Under the pieces are notes generated by a model that saw only the letters and a list, made by a program, of their open reading frames with translations, ran no database searches and was not told the DNA's origin. From NCBI GenBank assembly GCA_026128865.1, contig JAHCJE010000009.1:1-47975 (forward strand): DNA of 47,975 nucleotides, in the 5' to 3' direction. The stretch comes from Phycisphaeraceae bacterium (GTDB taxonomy: Bacteria; Planctomycetota; Phycisphaerae; Phycisphaerales; UBA1924). The translations under genes were made by a program, and so were the position numbers. Below, piece after piece: positions 24,954 through 33,770 of this stretch (positions are counted from its first letter, which is position 1; every line of letters starts with the position of its first letter).

Positions 24954-27056
24954 ATGCCGGGACAGCGGGGCAAGTCGAGTCCGGGAGCGACGGCGGGGCG
25001 TTCGCGTCGTGTCGGCGGTTCGGGCGCGCCGATGCTTGCCGCGGAGGCGATGGCGGAGAAGCAGCGTGAGATCTCGGTGTCGGAGTTCTTCGCGAAGAAC
25101 CGGCACCTGCTGGGGTTCGACAACCCGCGCAAGGCGTTGCTGACGACGGTGAAGGAGGCGGTGGACAACGCGCTGGACGCGTGCGAGGAGGCGGGGATTC
25201 TGCCGGACCTGCTGGTGGAGATCGTGGAGGTGTCGCCCCCCCCCTCGGCGAGCAAGTCGGGCCGGTACCGGGTGACGGTGCGTGACAACGGGCCGGGGAT
25301 CGTGCGTCGGCAGGTGGAGAACATCTTCGGGAAACTGCTGTACGGGTCGAAGTTCCACCGGCTGAAGATGAGCCGTGGGCAGCAGGGGATCGGGATCTCG
25401 GCGGCGGGGATGTACGGTCTGATGACGACGGGCAAGCCGATGGTGATCCTGACACGGCCGAACCCGAAGAAGCCTGCGCACCACATCGAACTGGCGATGG
25501 ACACGACGAAGAACCGCCCCGAAGTGACGGTGGACCGGGAGACGGAGGAGTTCTACGCGAGTTCGACGGGGACGGGGACGAGCGTGACGGTGGAGATGGA
25601 GGCTCGGTACGCGCGCGGGCGGGCGAGCGTGGAGGAGTACCTGGAGCAGACGGCGATCGCGAACCCGCACGCTTCGATCACGTTCGTGCCGCCGGGGAGG
25701 AACGCGGAGGACGCGGAGGACGCGGATGGGGAGCAGGGGGTTCTGGGCGTCGGCCGATCTGACGACTCCGCGGACTCTGCGGCAGGCACTGTGTCCTCTG
25801 CGTTCGATCGGACGACGGAGTTGGGGGATCGGGTGGTGTATCCGCGGACGGTGGATGCGCTGCCGCCGGAGCCGAAGGAGATCCGGCCGCACCCGTACGG
25901 GGTGGAGTTGGGCACGTTCCTGACGATGTTGAAGAACGCGAAGGCCACGCAGTTGGGGGGGTTCCTGAAGGAGGAGTTCAGCCGCGTGACGCCGGCGGTG
26001 GTGGGCGAGGTGTGCGCGAAGGCGAGCGTGAACGGGGCCAAACTGAGCGAGCACACGTGGCTGAAGTCGATCGACACGGAGACGGCGGAGCGTTTGTACA
26101 CGGCATTGCAGGGGGCGAGGCTGCGGCCGCCGCCGACGGATTGTCTGGCTCCGATCGGTGTTCGGCAGTTGCTTGCGGGGATGCTGAAGGGCGTGCGTGC
26201 GGAGTTCTACGCGGCGTCGACGCGCGAGCCGGCGGTGTACCGTGGGAATCCGTTCCAGATCGAGGCGGCGGTGGCGTTCGGTGGCGACCTGCCGGCGGAG
26301 GAGACGGCGCGGGTGATCCGGTTCGCCAACCGGGTGCCGCTGCTGTATCAGCAGTCGGCGTGCTGCGCGTTCAAGAGCGTGTTGGAGACGTCGTGGAAGA
26401 ACTACGGGCTTGGGCAGCCGCGCGGGTCGCTGCCGGTGGGGCCGCTGGTGGTGATGATCCACATGGCGAGCGTGTGGGTGCCGTTTACGAGCGAGAGCAA
26501 GGAGGCGATCGCGGACTACGACGAGATTCGGAAGGAGATGAGGCTGGCGTTGCAGGAGTGCGGGCGCAAACTCGGGACGTACGTGCGCAAGCGGCAGCAG
26601 ATGCGTCGAGAGAGCGAGCGGCGCGGCGTGTTCGAGCGGTACGTGGGGGAGGTGGCGAAGGCGTGCCACGCGATCACGGGGACGGACGCCGATCGGCTGT
26701 ACGCGGCGTTGCTGGAGCAGGCGCGGAAGCGGACGGCGGTTGCGGACGCGGTGCTGGATGAGGATGGGCGGGTGGTGAGGTCGCGCCCCGAGCCGGGTGA
26801 CGGGGACGACGGGGTGATCATCGTGGAGCGCGACGGGGGGCCGGGGGGGGGCGGCGCGCCGGCCTTGCCGGAGGGTGGGGAAGCGCGGGCGAGCGGCGGC
26901 GGGAAGAGGCGCGCGCGAGAGAAGGAGACTCGGGCGGCGACGCGGGAGAGTGGCGGTGCTCGGAGCGGGCCGAAGCCGGCGCGGCGGGCGAAGCCGCGGA
27001 TGCGTCTGGTGGGCGGGAAGTTGGCGCCGGTGGAGGAAGGGCCCGGGTTGTTTTGA
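24954..27056 (+). CDS. top6B: DNA topoisomerase VI subunit B
   Basis: Top6B is the ATPase subunit of the type IIB topoisomerase that passes one duplex through another. The 700-residue protein has a GHKL ATPase ([48 protein letters not shown]). The H2TH and transducer domains follow, with [19 protein letters not shown] and [19 protein letters not shown], which contains the ATP-sensing Lys. Residues about 250-284 are an insertion, absent from archaeal relatives, that is encoded by an inverted repeat. A charged, disordered tail of about 90 residues follows the transducer. The ATG has GGGAGG five bases upstream. Its partner top6A follows 88 bases downstream. Confidence 0.93.
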   Translation: MPGQRGKSSPGATAGRSRRVGGSGAPMLAAEAMAEKQREISVSEFFAKNRHLLGFDNPRKALLTTVKEAVDNALDACEEAGILPDLLVEIVEVSPPPSASKSGRYRVTVRDNGPGIVRRQVENIFGKLLYGSKFHRLKMSRGQQGIGISAAGMYGLMTTGKPMVILTRPNPKKPAHHIELAMDTTKNRPEVTVDRETEEFYASSTGTGTSVTVEMEARYARGRASVEEYLEQTAIANPHASITFVPPGRNAEDAEDADGEQGVLGVGRSDDSADSAAGTVSSAFDRTTELGDRVVYPRTVDALPPEPKEIRPHPYGVELGTFLTMLKNAKATQLGGFLKEEFSRVTPAVVGEVCAKASVNGAKLSEHTWLKSIDTETAERLYTALQGARLRPPPTDCLAPIGVRQLLAGMLKGVRAEFYAASTREPAVYRGNPFQIEAAVAFGGDLPAEETARVIRFANRVPLLYQQSACCAFKSVLETSWKNYGLGQPRGSLPVGPLVVMIHMASVWVPFTSESKEAIADYDEIRKEMRLALQECGRKLGTYVRKRQQMRRESERRGVFERYVGEVAKACHAITGTDADRLYAALLEQARKRTAVADAVLDEDGRVVRSRPEPGDGDDGVIIVERDGGPGGGGAPALPEGGEARASGGGKRRAREKETRAATRESGGARSGPKPARRAKPRMRLVGGKLAPVEEGPGLF
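25701..25804. repeat. Inverted-repeat element inside top6B
   Basis: AACGCGGAGGACGCGGAGG (25701-25719) is echoed inverted by TGTGTCCTCTGCGTT (25790-25804), and CTCCGCGGACTCTGCGG (25766-25782) continues that arm. The unit, 104 bases, is read through in frame. Its layout of short tandem units facing inverted copies matches the intergenic element at 13689-13916. Confidence 0.6.
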
Positions 27057-27062
27057 GCGGGG

Positions 27063-27090
27063 GACCGCTCCCTGACGGTCGTGGCTCGTT
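27063..27090 (-). repeat. REP-like dispersed element, copy 2
   Basis: Read on the minus strand it is AACGAGCCACGACCG, linker, GGGAGCGGTC. It fills part of the gap between top6B and top6A. GACCG and CGGTC can form a hairpin in either strand. Confidence 0.65.
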
Positions 27091-27144
27091 GGTCTCGGTT
27101 GATGGCTGGTTGCGGTCGAAGCACAGTGTGTCGGAGCGGGTGCG

Positions 27145-28335
27145 ATGGCGAAGAAGACGACGGCGGGGACGAAGGCCAGTGCGCGGAGCGGGGGAGTGCC
27201 GCTCCATGACGGTCGCGGCTCGTCGGGAGGTCGCGGCTCTGGGCGATCGGGGGGGGGGACGCTGGAGAAGATCGGGGCGTTGGCGGGGGAGGTGGCACGG
27301 GCTGCACACGCGGGGGAGGCGCCGGCGATCGAGGTGCCGACGCGGGCGAAGTCCAACACGACGTGGGACTGCAAGAGCGGCATCCTTCGGATGGGGGATG
27401 CGACGCAGACGCGGGAGTTGTTCAACCTGAATCAGGCGAAGGGGTTCATGCAGACGGTGCTGCACGCGGCGGGGATCAAGGAACTGCTGGAGGCGGACAA
27501 GACTTTGAGCCTGCGCGCGATGTTCTACAAGGGTCTGCACACGATCCCGGGGACGAAGGAGAAGACGTTCGCGGACCAGGACGAGAGCGACGCCGTGCTC
27601 GAGGACCTGGAGGTGACGCTCGGGTCGCTGCGCGAGGAGCTGCACGTCTTCGCGAAGAAGGCGGGGACGATGGTGGGGAACATCACGATCGTGGACTCGG
27701 GTGACGAGATCGACTGCCGGCGGATGGGGTCTGGCGGGTATGCGATCCCGAGCATCGTGGAGCCGGACGTCATTCAGTTCAAGAAGTGCGACGCGAAGTT
27801 CGTGCTGCACGTTGAGAAGAACACGGTGTGGAGCCGGTTCAACGAGGACAAGTTCTGGCAGGAGCACAACTGCATCCTGACGGAGGGCGGTGGTCAGCCT
27901 CCGCGCGGGGTGAGGCGGCTGCTGCGGCGGCTGAACGAGGAGCTGGGGCTGCCAGTGTACTGCCTGCTCGACTGCGACCCGTGGGGGCACTACATCTACA
28001 GCGTGATCAAGCAGGGATCGATCTCGCTGGCGTTCGAGAGCGAGCGGCTGGCGATCCCGGAGGCGAAGTTCCTGGGGCTTCGGGCGATCGACTACCAGCG
28101 GTGCGGGCTGAGCGACGACGTGCAGATCGCGTTGAACGAGAAGGACGTGGCACGAGCGAAGCAGATCGCGGCGTATCCGTGGTTCAAGGACAAGCCGGCG
28201 TGGCGGCGTGAGATCGACCAGTTGCTGCGGAACGGATTCAAGATGGAGGTTGAGTCTCTGATCACGAAGGACATCAGTTACGTGACGGAGACGTACGTGC
28301 CGGAGAGGCTGAAGGCGAAGGATTGGTTGGATTAG
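27145..28335 (+). CDS. top6A: DNA topoisomerase VI subunit A (Spo11-like)
   Basis: Top6A is the DNA-cleaving subunit. The 396-residue chain has the 5Y-CAP domain with SLRAMFYKGLH, where the Tyr after Phe is the catalytic one (as in the FY of yeast Spo11). GTKEKTFADQDESD and VDSGDEIDCRRMGSGGYAIP are strongly conserved with archaeal Top6A. The Toprim domain has the metal-binding Glu in FVLHVEKNTVW and the DxD of LLDCDPWGHYIYSVIKQGS. The conserved part begins near residue 39; residues 1-38 are Gly/Ser-rich, partly encoded by a REP-like repeat. No strong Shine-Dalgarno precedes the ATG. It forms an operon with top6B. Confidence 0.93.
   Translation: MAKKTTAGTKASARSGGVPLHDGRGSSGGRGSGRSGGGTLEKIGALAGEVARAAHAGEAPAIEVPTRAKSNTTWDCKSGILRMGDATQTRELFNLNQAKGFMQTVLHAAGIKELLEADKTLSLRAMFYKGLHTIPGTKEKTFADQDESDAVLEDLEVTLGSLREELHVFAKKAGTMVGNITIVDSGDEIDCRRMGSGGYAIPSIVEPDVIQFKKCDAKFVLHVEKNTVWSRFNEDKFWQEHNCILTEGGGQPPRGVRRLLRRLNEELGLPVYCLLDCDPWGHYIYSVIKQGSISLAFESERLAIPEAKFLGLRAIDYQRCGLSDDVQIALNEKDVARAKQIAAYPWFKDKPAWRREIDQLLRNGFKMEVESLITKDISYVTETYVPERLKAKDWLD
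27199..27223 (-). repeat. REP-like dispersed element, copy 3, inside top6A
   Basis: Read on the minus strand it is ACGAGCCGCGACCG, linker, TGGAGCGG. It is translated in top6A as part of VPLHDGRGS near residues 18-26. It lies 136 bases from copy 2 and in the same orientation. Confidence 0.6.
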
Positions 28336-28356
28336 AGCGCGTGGCGGCGGGTGTCG

Positions 28357-29547
28357 TCAGGCCTCGATGGCCACGGCGACCGCGTTCCCGCCGCCGAGGC
28401 AGAGCGTGACCACCCCGCGCCGCCCGCCCGTTCGCCGCAACTGGTGCACGAGCGTGGTCAGCACGCGCGCGCCCGACGCGCCGATCGGGTGCCCCAGGGC
28501 GATGCCCCCGCCGCAGATGTTGAGTTTGTCCTCGGGGATGCCGAGTTCCTTGACGTTGGCGAGTGTCTGGGCGGCGAAGGCCTCGTTGATCTCGAAGAGG
28601 TCGACGTCGGCGAGCGACCAGCCTGCCTTCGTCAGCACGCCGCGGATGCCGCCGACGGGGGCGTCGAAGATCTCACGCGGCTCCACGCCGTGGGTGTGGT
28701 AGGCGACGATGCGGGCGAGGGGCTTGAGGCCGAGTTCCTCGGCACGTGTCGCGCTCATCACGAGCACGGCCGCCGCACCGTCGGAGATCTGGCTGGCGTT
28801 GCCGGCGGTGATGTACTCGTGCCCCGGCACGGTGCGGAGTTTCGCCAGGGCGTCCGCCGTGGTCTCGGGGCGGATGCCCTCGTCCTGCGAGAGGCCGCCC
28901 TCGGGGCCGGGGTTCTTCTTGTTGCCGAGTTGCTCGCCGGTGAGGGCGGCAATCTCGGCCTTGAACCAGCCCTCCTTCGTCGCCTTCGCCGCGCGCTGGT
29001 GCGATTGCGCGCTGAAGCGGTCGAGGTCTTCGCGGGCGAGGGCGTGCTTGCGCGCGGTGTGGTCGGCGGCGTTGGTCATGCCCCAGCACTCGAAGGCGCA
29101 GCAGAGGCCGTCGTGCTGCATGTGGTCCTCGAACTTCGTCTCGCCGAACTTCACGCCGTCGCGGATGTAGGCGTAGTGGGGAGCGGCGGTCATGTTCTCG
29201 AACCCGCCCGCGATGACGCACTGGGCGTCGCCGGCGCGGATGGCCTGCGCGGCGAGCATGACGGCCTCGAGGCCCGACCCGCAGACCTTGTTGATGGTCT
29301 TGGCCGAGAGCGTCGCGGGCAGCCCCGCCTTCAGCCCCGCCTGCCGCGCCGGGTTCTGGCCCAGGCCCGCCTGGAGGACGCACCCGAAGATGCACTCGTC
29401 GATGGCGCCGCGCGCGGCGGGGGCTTCGTCGAGGACGGCCCGGATGGCAAACGCGCCGAGTTGCGGCGAGGGCGTCCGGGCGAGTGAGCCGAAGAACTTG
29501 CCGACGGGTGTGCGGCGGGCGGCGACGATCACGGGCTGCGCGGGCAT
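28357..29547 (-). CDS. Acetyl-CoA C-acyltransferase (thiolase)
   Basis: The 396-residue thiolase has the acyl-accepting Cys89 in INKVCGSGLEAVM, the NEAFAAQ segment, the catalytic His in GGGIALGHPIGASGAR, and the second Cys in VVTLCLGGGNAV. It probably condenses or cleaves acetoacetyl-CoA or 3-ketoacyl-CoA; the sequence does not decide between biosynthetic and degradative roles. The ATG at 29547 has GGAGG eight bases upstream. An ATG at 29568 would add seven residues. It is convergent with top6A, and no other beta-oxidation gene is beside it. Confidence 0.92.
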   Translation of the reverse strand: MPAQPVIVAARRTPVGKFFGSLARTPSPQLGAFAIRAVLDEAPAARGAIDECIFGCVLQAGLGQNPARQAGLKAGLPATLSAKTINKVCGSGLEAVMLAAQAIRAGDAQCVIAGGFENMTAAPHYAYIRDGVKFGETKFEDHMQHDGLCCAFECWGMTNAADHTARKHALAREDLDRFSAQSHQRAAKATKEGWFKAEIAALTGEQLGNKKNPGPEGGLSQDEGIRPETTADALAKLRTVPGHEYITAGNASQISDGAAAVLVMSATRAEELGLKPLARIVAYHTHGVEPREIFDAPVGGIRGVLTKAGWSLADVDLFEINEAFAAQTLANVKELGIPEDKLNICGGGIALGHPIGASGARVLTTLVHQLRRTGGRRGVVTLCLGGGNAVAVAIEA

Positions 29548-29660
29548 GGCTCGGTCCTCCGTTGGCATGGTCGGCGGGGCGATCCGCCGCCGCCGGGCAA
29601 CTGTAGGCGGTGGCGCGCGGCGTCCGGCCGGCGTGCGACGCGCCGGGAATACGATCACCG

Positions 29661-30347
29661 ATGGCGGACACGGACGATGCGGGGGCGATCGGCGGCGCGC
29701 CGTCAGCGGCGCATCTCGCCGCACGCCGCTGGGCCGAACTCGCTGCAATGTTCGTCGCCGGGCCGGTGGCGTACGCCGCGCTCGATCCCGGACCCGGCTG
29801 GCTCTTCCCCGCGCTCTGGGCGTGGGCGGGCGCGTGCCTGTGGCTGCTGCTGCGCGACCCGACGTTCGACCGGAGACAGTTGTGGAACGCGCGGGCCGCG
29901 CTGGGCGCGGGCGGGCGCATGTTCGCCTCGTTCATCCCGCTCGGCGTCGGGATCGGGCTTGCGGTCGCGGTCTTCGACGCCGAGTCGCTCTTCTCACTCC
30001 CGCGCCGTCGCCCGGAACTGTGGGCGACGATCATGGTGCTCTACCCGCTGGTGAGCGTCTACCCGCAGGAGGTGATCTTCCGCGTCTTCTTCTTCCACCG
30101 CTACGGCACGCTGTTCGCCAGGCCCGGCGTCATGGTCATGGCCAGCGCGGCCGCGTTCGGCCTCGTCCACGTCGTCTTCCACAACTGGATCGCCGTCGCC
30201 ATGACGCTCGTCGGCGGCGCGCTCTTCGCCGCGACCTACGCCCGCACCCGCTCGGCCTTCGCGGCGTCGTTCGAGCACGCGCTCTACGGGTGCCTCGTCT
30301 TCACGATCGGGCTGGGGTCGTACTTCTACAGCGGGCGCTCCGGTTGA
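29661..30347 (+). CDS. CPBP-family intramembrane protease
   Basis: The 228-residue membrane protein has six or so hydrophobic segments. The CPBP (CAAX protease and bacteriocin-processing) motifs are QEVIFRVFFFHRY, which corresponds to EExxxR with Gln for the first Glu, FGLVHVVFHN for the FxxxH motif, and FEHALYG for the last His. The Glu-to-Gln change in the first position should be noted when judging activity. It is divergent from the thiolase gene and followed by the MmgE/PrpD gene. Confidence 0.85.
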   Translation: MADTDDAGAIGGAPSAAHLAARRWAELAAMFVAGPVAYAALDPGPGWLFPALWAWAGACLWLLLRDPTFDRRQLWNARAALGAGGRMFASFIPLGVGIGLAVAVFDAESLFSLPRRRPELWATIMVLYPLVSVYPQEVIFRVFFFHRYGTLFARPGVMVMASAAAFGLVHVVFHNWIAVAMTLVGGALFAATYARTRSAFAASFEHALYGCLVFTIGLGSYFYSGRSG

Positions 30348-30413
30348 GGCATCGATGCTCGACTGCCCTATCCTTCCGCCCTTTCGCACCGACTCTTACG
30401 GAGACCCGTCCTC

Positions 30414-32069
30414 ATGCCCGCCGAGCAGCAGTTTGTCACGCTTCCCGCCGACACGAATCAGGCCCGGGGTCTGGGCGAGTTTGCGATCGCGTTCATGTGG
30501 GGCGGGCAGGGCGCACGCGGCGAGCCGGACGCCGCCGTGCTCGAGCGGACGAACCTCTTCTTCACCGACGCCTGCCTGTGCGGCGTCAGCGCGGTGGCGA
30601 TGGGGTGCAACGCGCCGAACGTGCTGCGGCGCGAGGCGTTCGAGTACGCCGTGCCGGAGGGGCACGCAGGCAGGCCGCTCGGGCGCTGCACGCGGCACGG
30701 GGCGACGGTCTTCGGCTCGGCGACCAGAGTGAAGAGCGAGAAGGCGGTCGTCGCCAACTGCGCGGCCGTGCGCGAGTGGGACGCGAACGGCACCAACTTC
30801 GGCTACAACCCGGCGCGCGGGCACACGGCCGGCGAGTTCGGGCACAACGACTTCTACGCCGTGCCCCTGGCCGCGGCCCAGATGCTCGGGGCGGACGGGG
30901 CGGCCGCGCTGCGCGGCATGGTGCTGCACGACGAGATCCGCGGGCGCCTCGCCGAGGTCTTCAGCCTCAAGGACTGCAAGATCGACCACGTGCTGCACGG
31001 GGCGATCGCGTCGGCGTGCGTGTTCGGGGCGATGGTGGGGGCGACGGCGGAGCAGGTCGAGAGCGCGATCGGCATGGTGGTGGCGCACCACGTGCCGTTC
31101 CGCGCGATCCGCGCCGGCAAGCAACTCTCGGACAGCAAAGGGGCGTCGGCGGCCATCAGCACCGAGGCGGCGATCCTGAGCCTGAAGCGCAGCATGGCCG
31201 GGTTCCAGGGGCCGCGCGACATCTTCCGCAACCCGGAGGCGGTCTTCCGGCTCTTCGAGGGGCCTGGGCAGATGTTCGGGCGGCTGGACAGGAGCGGCGG
31301 GCTGGCCGCCACGCCGAACGCGGAGAAGCGCGACGCCTCCCCGTTCGATCTCGTGCTTGGGCGGGCGGGCGGGGACTTCGCGGTGATGGGGATGCACTTC
31401 AAACTCGCGCTCTACGAGCACCAGTCGGCGGGGGCGGTGCAGGCGGTGGTGGACCTGATCGCGAAGCGCCCCGCGCTGATCGAACGCGCGGACGGGTCTG
31501 CGATCCGGCACATCCGCATCGTGGCGTACGAGCCGGCGTTCGGCATCATCGGCGACCCGGCGAAGAAAGACCCGAAGACCCGCCAGAGCGCGGACCACTC
31601 GATGGCCTACATCATCGCCACGCTGCTGCGCAAGGCGATCGAGAGCCGGGCCGCGAGCAAGCCCACCGACTGGAAGGGCCTGATGCTCAACCCGCTGGAC
31701 TACTCGAAGGACGCGGTCTTCAACCCGCGCACGCGGGCGTTGATGGCGAAGATCGACTTCGTGCACGGCGGGCCGGAGTACGACCGCCGCTATCCCGACG
31801 GCATCCCGACGAGCGTCGTCATCACCGACGACGCGGGGGCGCAGCACGACTCCGGGCTGGTGATGTACCCGGCGGGGCACGCGCGCAACACGGCCGCCGA
31901 TCTTCGCGGGCTGCTGGACCACAAGTTCGGCCTCATGGCGTCGCTCGCCACCGACAGCACGAGGCCGCTGATCGCCCGCTTCGAAGGCCTGGCGGGCAAG
32001 AGCGCGGACGAGGTGCAGACGATCAACGACTTCGAGTACGCGGCGAGGGGGGGGTTCGAGGAGTTCTGA
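30414..32069 (+). CDS. MmgE/PrpD family dehydratase
   Basis: The 551-residue protein belongs to the 2-methylcitrate/iminodisuccinate dehydratase superfamily, cytosolic enzymes that dehydrate or isomerise small polycarboxylates. Family features include the N-terminal helical domain (HDFxD-like GEFGHNDFYAVPLAAAQMLG), AIASACVFGAMVGATAEQVE, the conserved GFQGPRDIFRNPEAVFRLFE region and FKLALYEHQSAGAVQAVVDL. The C-terminal part carries a lid domain. A propionate role would need prpB/prpC neighbours, and none are visible. It starts at an ATG with a weak ribosome site after the CPBP protease gene. Confidence 0.85.
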   Translation: MPAEQQFVTLPADTNQARGLGEFAIAFMWGGQGARGEPDAAVLERTNLFFTDACLCGVSAVAMGCNAPNVLRREAFEYAVPEGHAGRPLGRCTRHGATVFGSATRVKSEKAVVANCAAVREWDANGTNFGYNPARGHTAGEFGHNDFYAVPLAAAQMLGADGAAALRGMVLHDEIRGRLAEVFSLKDCKIDHVLHGAIASACVFGAMVGATAEQVESAIGMVVAHHVPFRAIRAGKQLSDSKGASAAISTEAAILSLKRSMAGFQGPRDIFRNPEAVFRLFEGPGQMFGRLDRSGGLAATPNAEKRDASPFDLVLGRAGGDFAVMGMHFKLALYEHQSAGAVQAVVDLIAKRPALIERADGSAIRHIRIVAYEPAFGIIGDPAKKDPKTRQSADHSMAYIIATLLRKAIESRAASKPTDWKGLMLNPLDYSKDAVFNPRTRALMAKIDFVHGGPEYDRRYPDGIPTSVVITDDAGAQHDSGLVMYPAGHARNTAADLRGLLDHKFGLMASLATDSTRPLIARFEGLAGKSADEVQTINDFEYAARGGFEEF

Positions 32070-32132
32070 GGTCGAGCGCGGGGGCCGAAGGGGAGAGGCC
32101 GAAGGGCGTCGGGGGAGAGGAAGGTCGCGGGC

Positions 32133-32678
32133 ATGGGGCGTTCCGTGGCGGTGTTCTGCGGGTCGGGGCTGGGCACGCGGCCGGAGTACGCGCAGGCCGC
32201 GAGGGACGTGGGGCGATTGCTGGCGGAGCGCGGCGTGACGCTGGTCTACGGTGGGGGCGGCAAGGGGATGATGGGCACGCTGGCCGACGGCGCGCTCGAA
32301 GCGGGCGGGCGTGTGGTCGGCGTCATCCCGCACTGGATGATGGAGAAGGAGGCGGCGCACCCAGGCGTCGCCGAGATGCGCGTCGTGGAGACCATGCTCG
32401 AGCGCAAGACCGTGATGGCGGAACTCGCCGATGCGTTCCTGGTGCTGCCGGGCGGCCTGGGGACGATGGACGAGTTGTTCGAAGTGCTGACCTGGTCGCA
32501 ACTGCGGCTGCACGGGCGCTCGAAACCGACGGGCATCCTGAACGTCGCGGGTTTCTACGACCACCTCAGGGACTGGCTCGCCCGCGCGGCGCTCGACGGT
32601 TACATCCGCGAGTCGTCCGCCGGCGTGCCGGTCGTTGACGACGATCTGGTGCGGCTGCTGTGCGGCGTGCTGCGCTGA
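32133..32678 (+). CDS. LOG-family (TIGR00730) nucleoside monophosphate phosphoribohydrolase
   Basis: The 181-residue Rossmann-fold protein resembles LONELY GUY and YgdH/PpnN-type enzymes that remove ribose phosphate from nucleoside monophosphates. The motifs are SVAVFCGSGLGTRPEYAQAA, VYGGGGKGMMG and the active-site PGGLGTMDELFEVLTWSQL, which is a match to PGGxGTxxE. It probably acts in nucleotide salvage, since cytokinins are not known in this lineage. It starts 63 bases after the dehydratase stop and is likely co-transcribed. Confidence 0.92.
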   Translation: MGRSVAVFCGSGLGTRPEYAQAARDVGRLLAERGVTLVYGGGGKGMMGTLADGALEAGGRVVGVIPHWMMEKEAAHPGVAEMRVVETMLERKTVMAELADAFLVLPGGLGTMDELFEVLTWSQLRLHGRSKPTGILNVAGFYDHLRDWLARAALDGYIRESSAGVPVVDDDLVRLLCGVLR

Positions 32679-32681
32679 CGG

Positions 32682-33770
32682 TCAGCGTTCGGCGTCGCCC
32701 GTAGCAGGGCCACCTGGTGCAACGTCGCGTGCGCGGATGTTGAGTCGGACTTCGCGGTCGCCGGCCTCGAAGCGGACGGTGGTGGGGAGGTCGGCGAACT
32801 CGGCCTGCTTGGCGGCGATGCCGCGTTCGAGTTCCTCGAAGGAGAGGGGGACGAAGGCGATCAGTGTGCGTTGGCCTGAACGGAGCTGGGCGATGTACTC
32901 GGCTGGGCCGGTGACGCGGACGTCGCGCAGGGCTTGGTCCTCGGGGGCGATCTCGACGATCCAGCGGGCCTGCTCGAGCGGGCCGAGCCGCAGGTGCACC
33001 GGCACGTTCGGCAGCACGATCGAGTCCGTGCGCGTGCGCAGCGTGATGGTCACGTCCACGCGCTGCGGCGCGATGAGGAGCGGATCGACGCCGACCAGGG
33101 CGGGGCCGGGCACGAGCGGCACGCCGCGCACCTGCTGCGCACGCCCCGGCGTCAGCGCGGCGAGGTCCGTGCTCGTGAGCCGGGCGACGAGCGTCGGCGT
33201 GCCGGCGAGCGCGGCGTCGGCCTCGCGCGAGAGGCGCACGCGGGCGGTCTCGACGGAGGGGACGGGCTGGCCGTCGGCCTCGCCCTCGGGCACCTCGACG
33301 CGCACGGGCACGGTGCGCTCGACCAGTTCGTAGACGTAGACGGTGATGGTGGGCGGCTCGACGCGTGCGATGGTCACGCCGCGGTTGCGGAAGGCCTCGT
33401 GGGCGCGCAGGACGGCGCGCAGATCGACGACCTGCTCGCCGGGGTCGGGCGGGAAGCCCTCCATGCCCGGTTCGATGGCGATGGCGCGGCGGAGTTCGTC
33501 GTCGATGCCGGCCAGTGCGGCGGTGGTCCCTTCCAGCGACAGGTTCACCTGGCCGCGCCAGTCGGTCTCGCCGGACTGCACGCGGACGAGGCGGGTCGGC
33601 GCGGCGTCGCCGCGGAGGGAGAGGTCAACTCGGCGGGTCTGGCGCTGGAGGCTCTCGCCCTCCGCGAAGACCCAGATGAGGATTGCGACGAGTGTGACGA
33701 GGCCGTAGGTTTTGAAGTCGCGTGCGAGGTGTGGCTTGTGTTCGCCGCTGGCGCGCTCAGTCTGTGCCAT
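32682..33770 (-). CDS. YbbR-like domain protein, CdaA partner
   Basis: The 362-residue protein has one N-terminal membrane helix (TYGLVTLVAILIWVFAEGES) and three or four YbbR-like extracytoplasmic repeats (RTRVDLSLRGD-type beta repeats). In Firmicutes YbbR (CdaR) binds and controls the diadenylate cyclase CdaA. Here it starts at an ATG 14 bases inside the cdaA reading frame, so the two are translationally coupled. The usual third gene, glmM, is not present. It is convergent with the LOG gene. Confidence 0.85.
   Translation of the reverse strand: MAQTERASGEHKPHLARDFKTYGLVTLVAILIWVFAEGESLQRQTRRVDLSLRGDAAPTRLVRVQSGETDWRGQVNLSLEGTTAALAGIDDELRRAIAIEPGMEGFPPDPGEQVVDLRAVLRAHEAFRNRGVTIARVEPPTITVYVYELVERTVPVRVEVPEGEADGQPVPSVETARVRLSREADAALAGTPTLVARLTSTDLAALTPGRAQQVRGVPLVPGPALVGVDPLLIAPQRVDVTITLRTRTDSIVLPNVPVHLRLGPLEQARWIVEIAPEDQALRDVRVTGPAEYIAQLRSGQRTLIAFVPLSFEELERGIAAKQAEFADLPTTVRFEAGDREVRLNIRARDVAPGGPATGDAER

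Noticed and set aside
29192-32638. Open frame of 1148 codons over the thiolase, CPBP and dehydratase genes
   Set aside because: It is a high-GC shadow frame. The real genes in this stretch carry clear family motifs.
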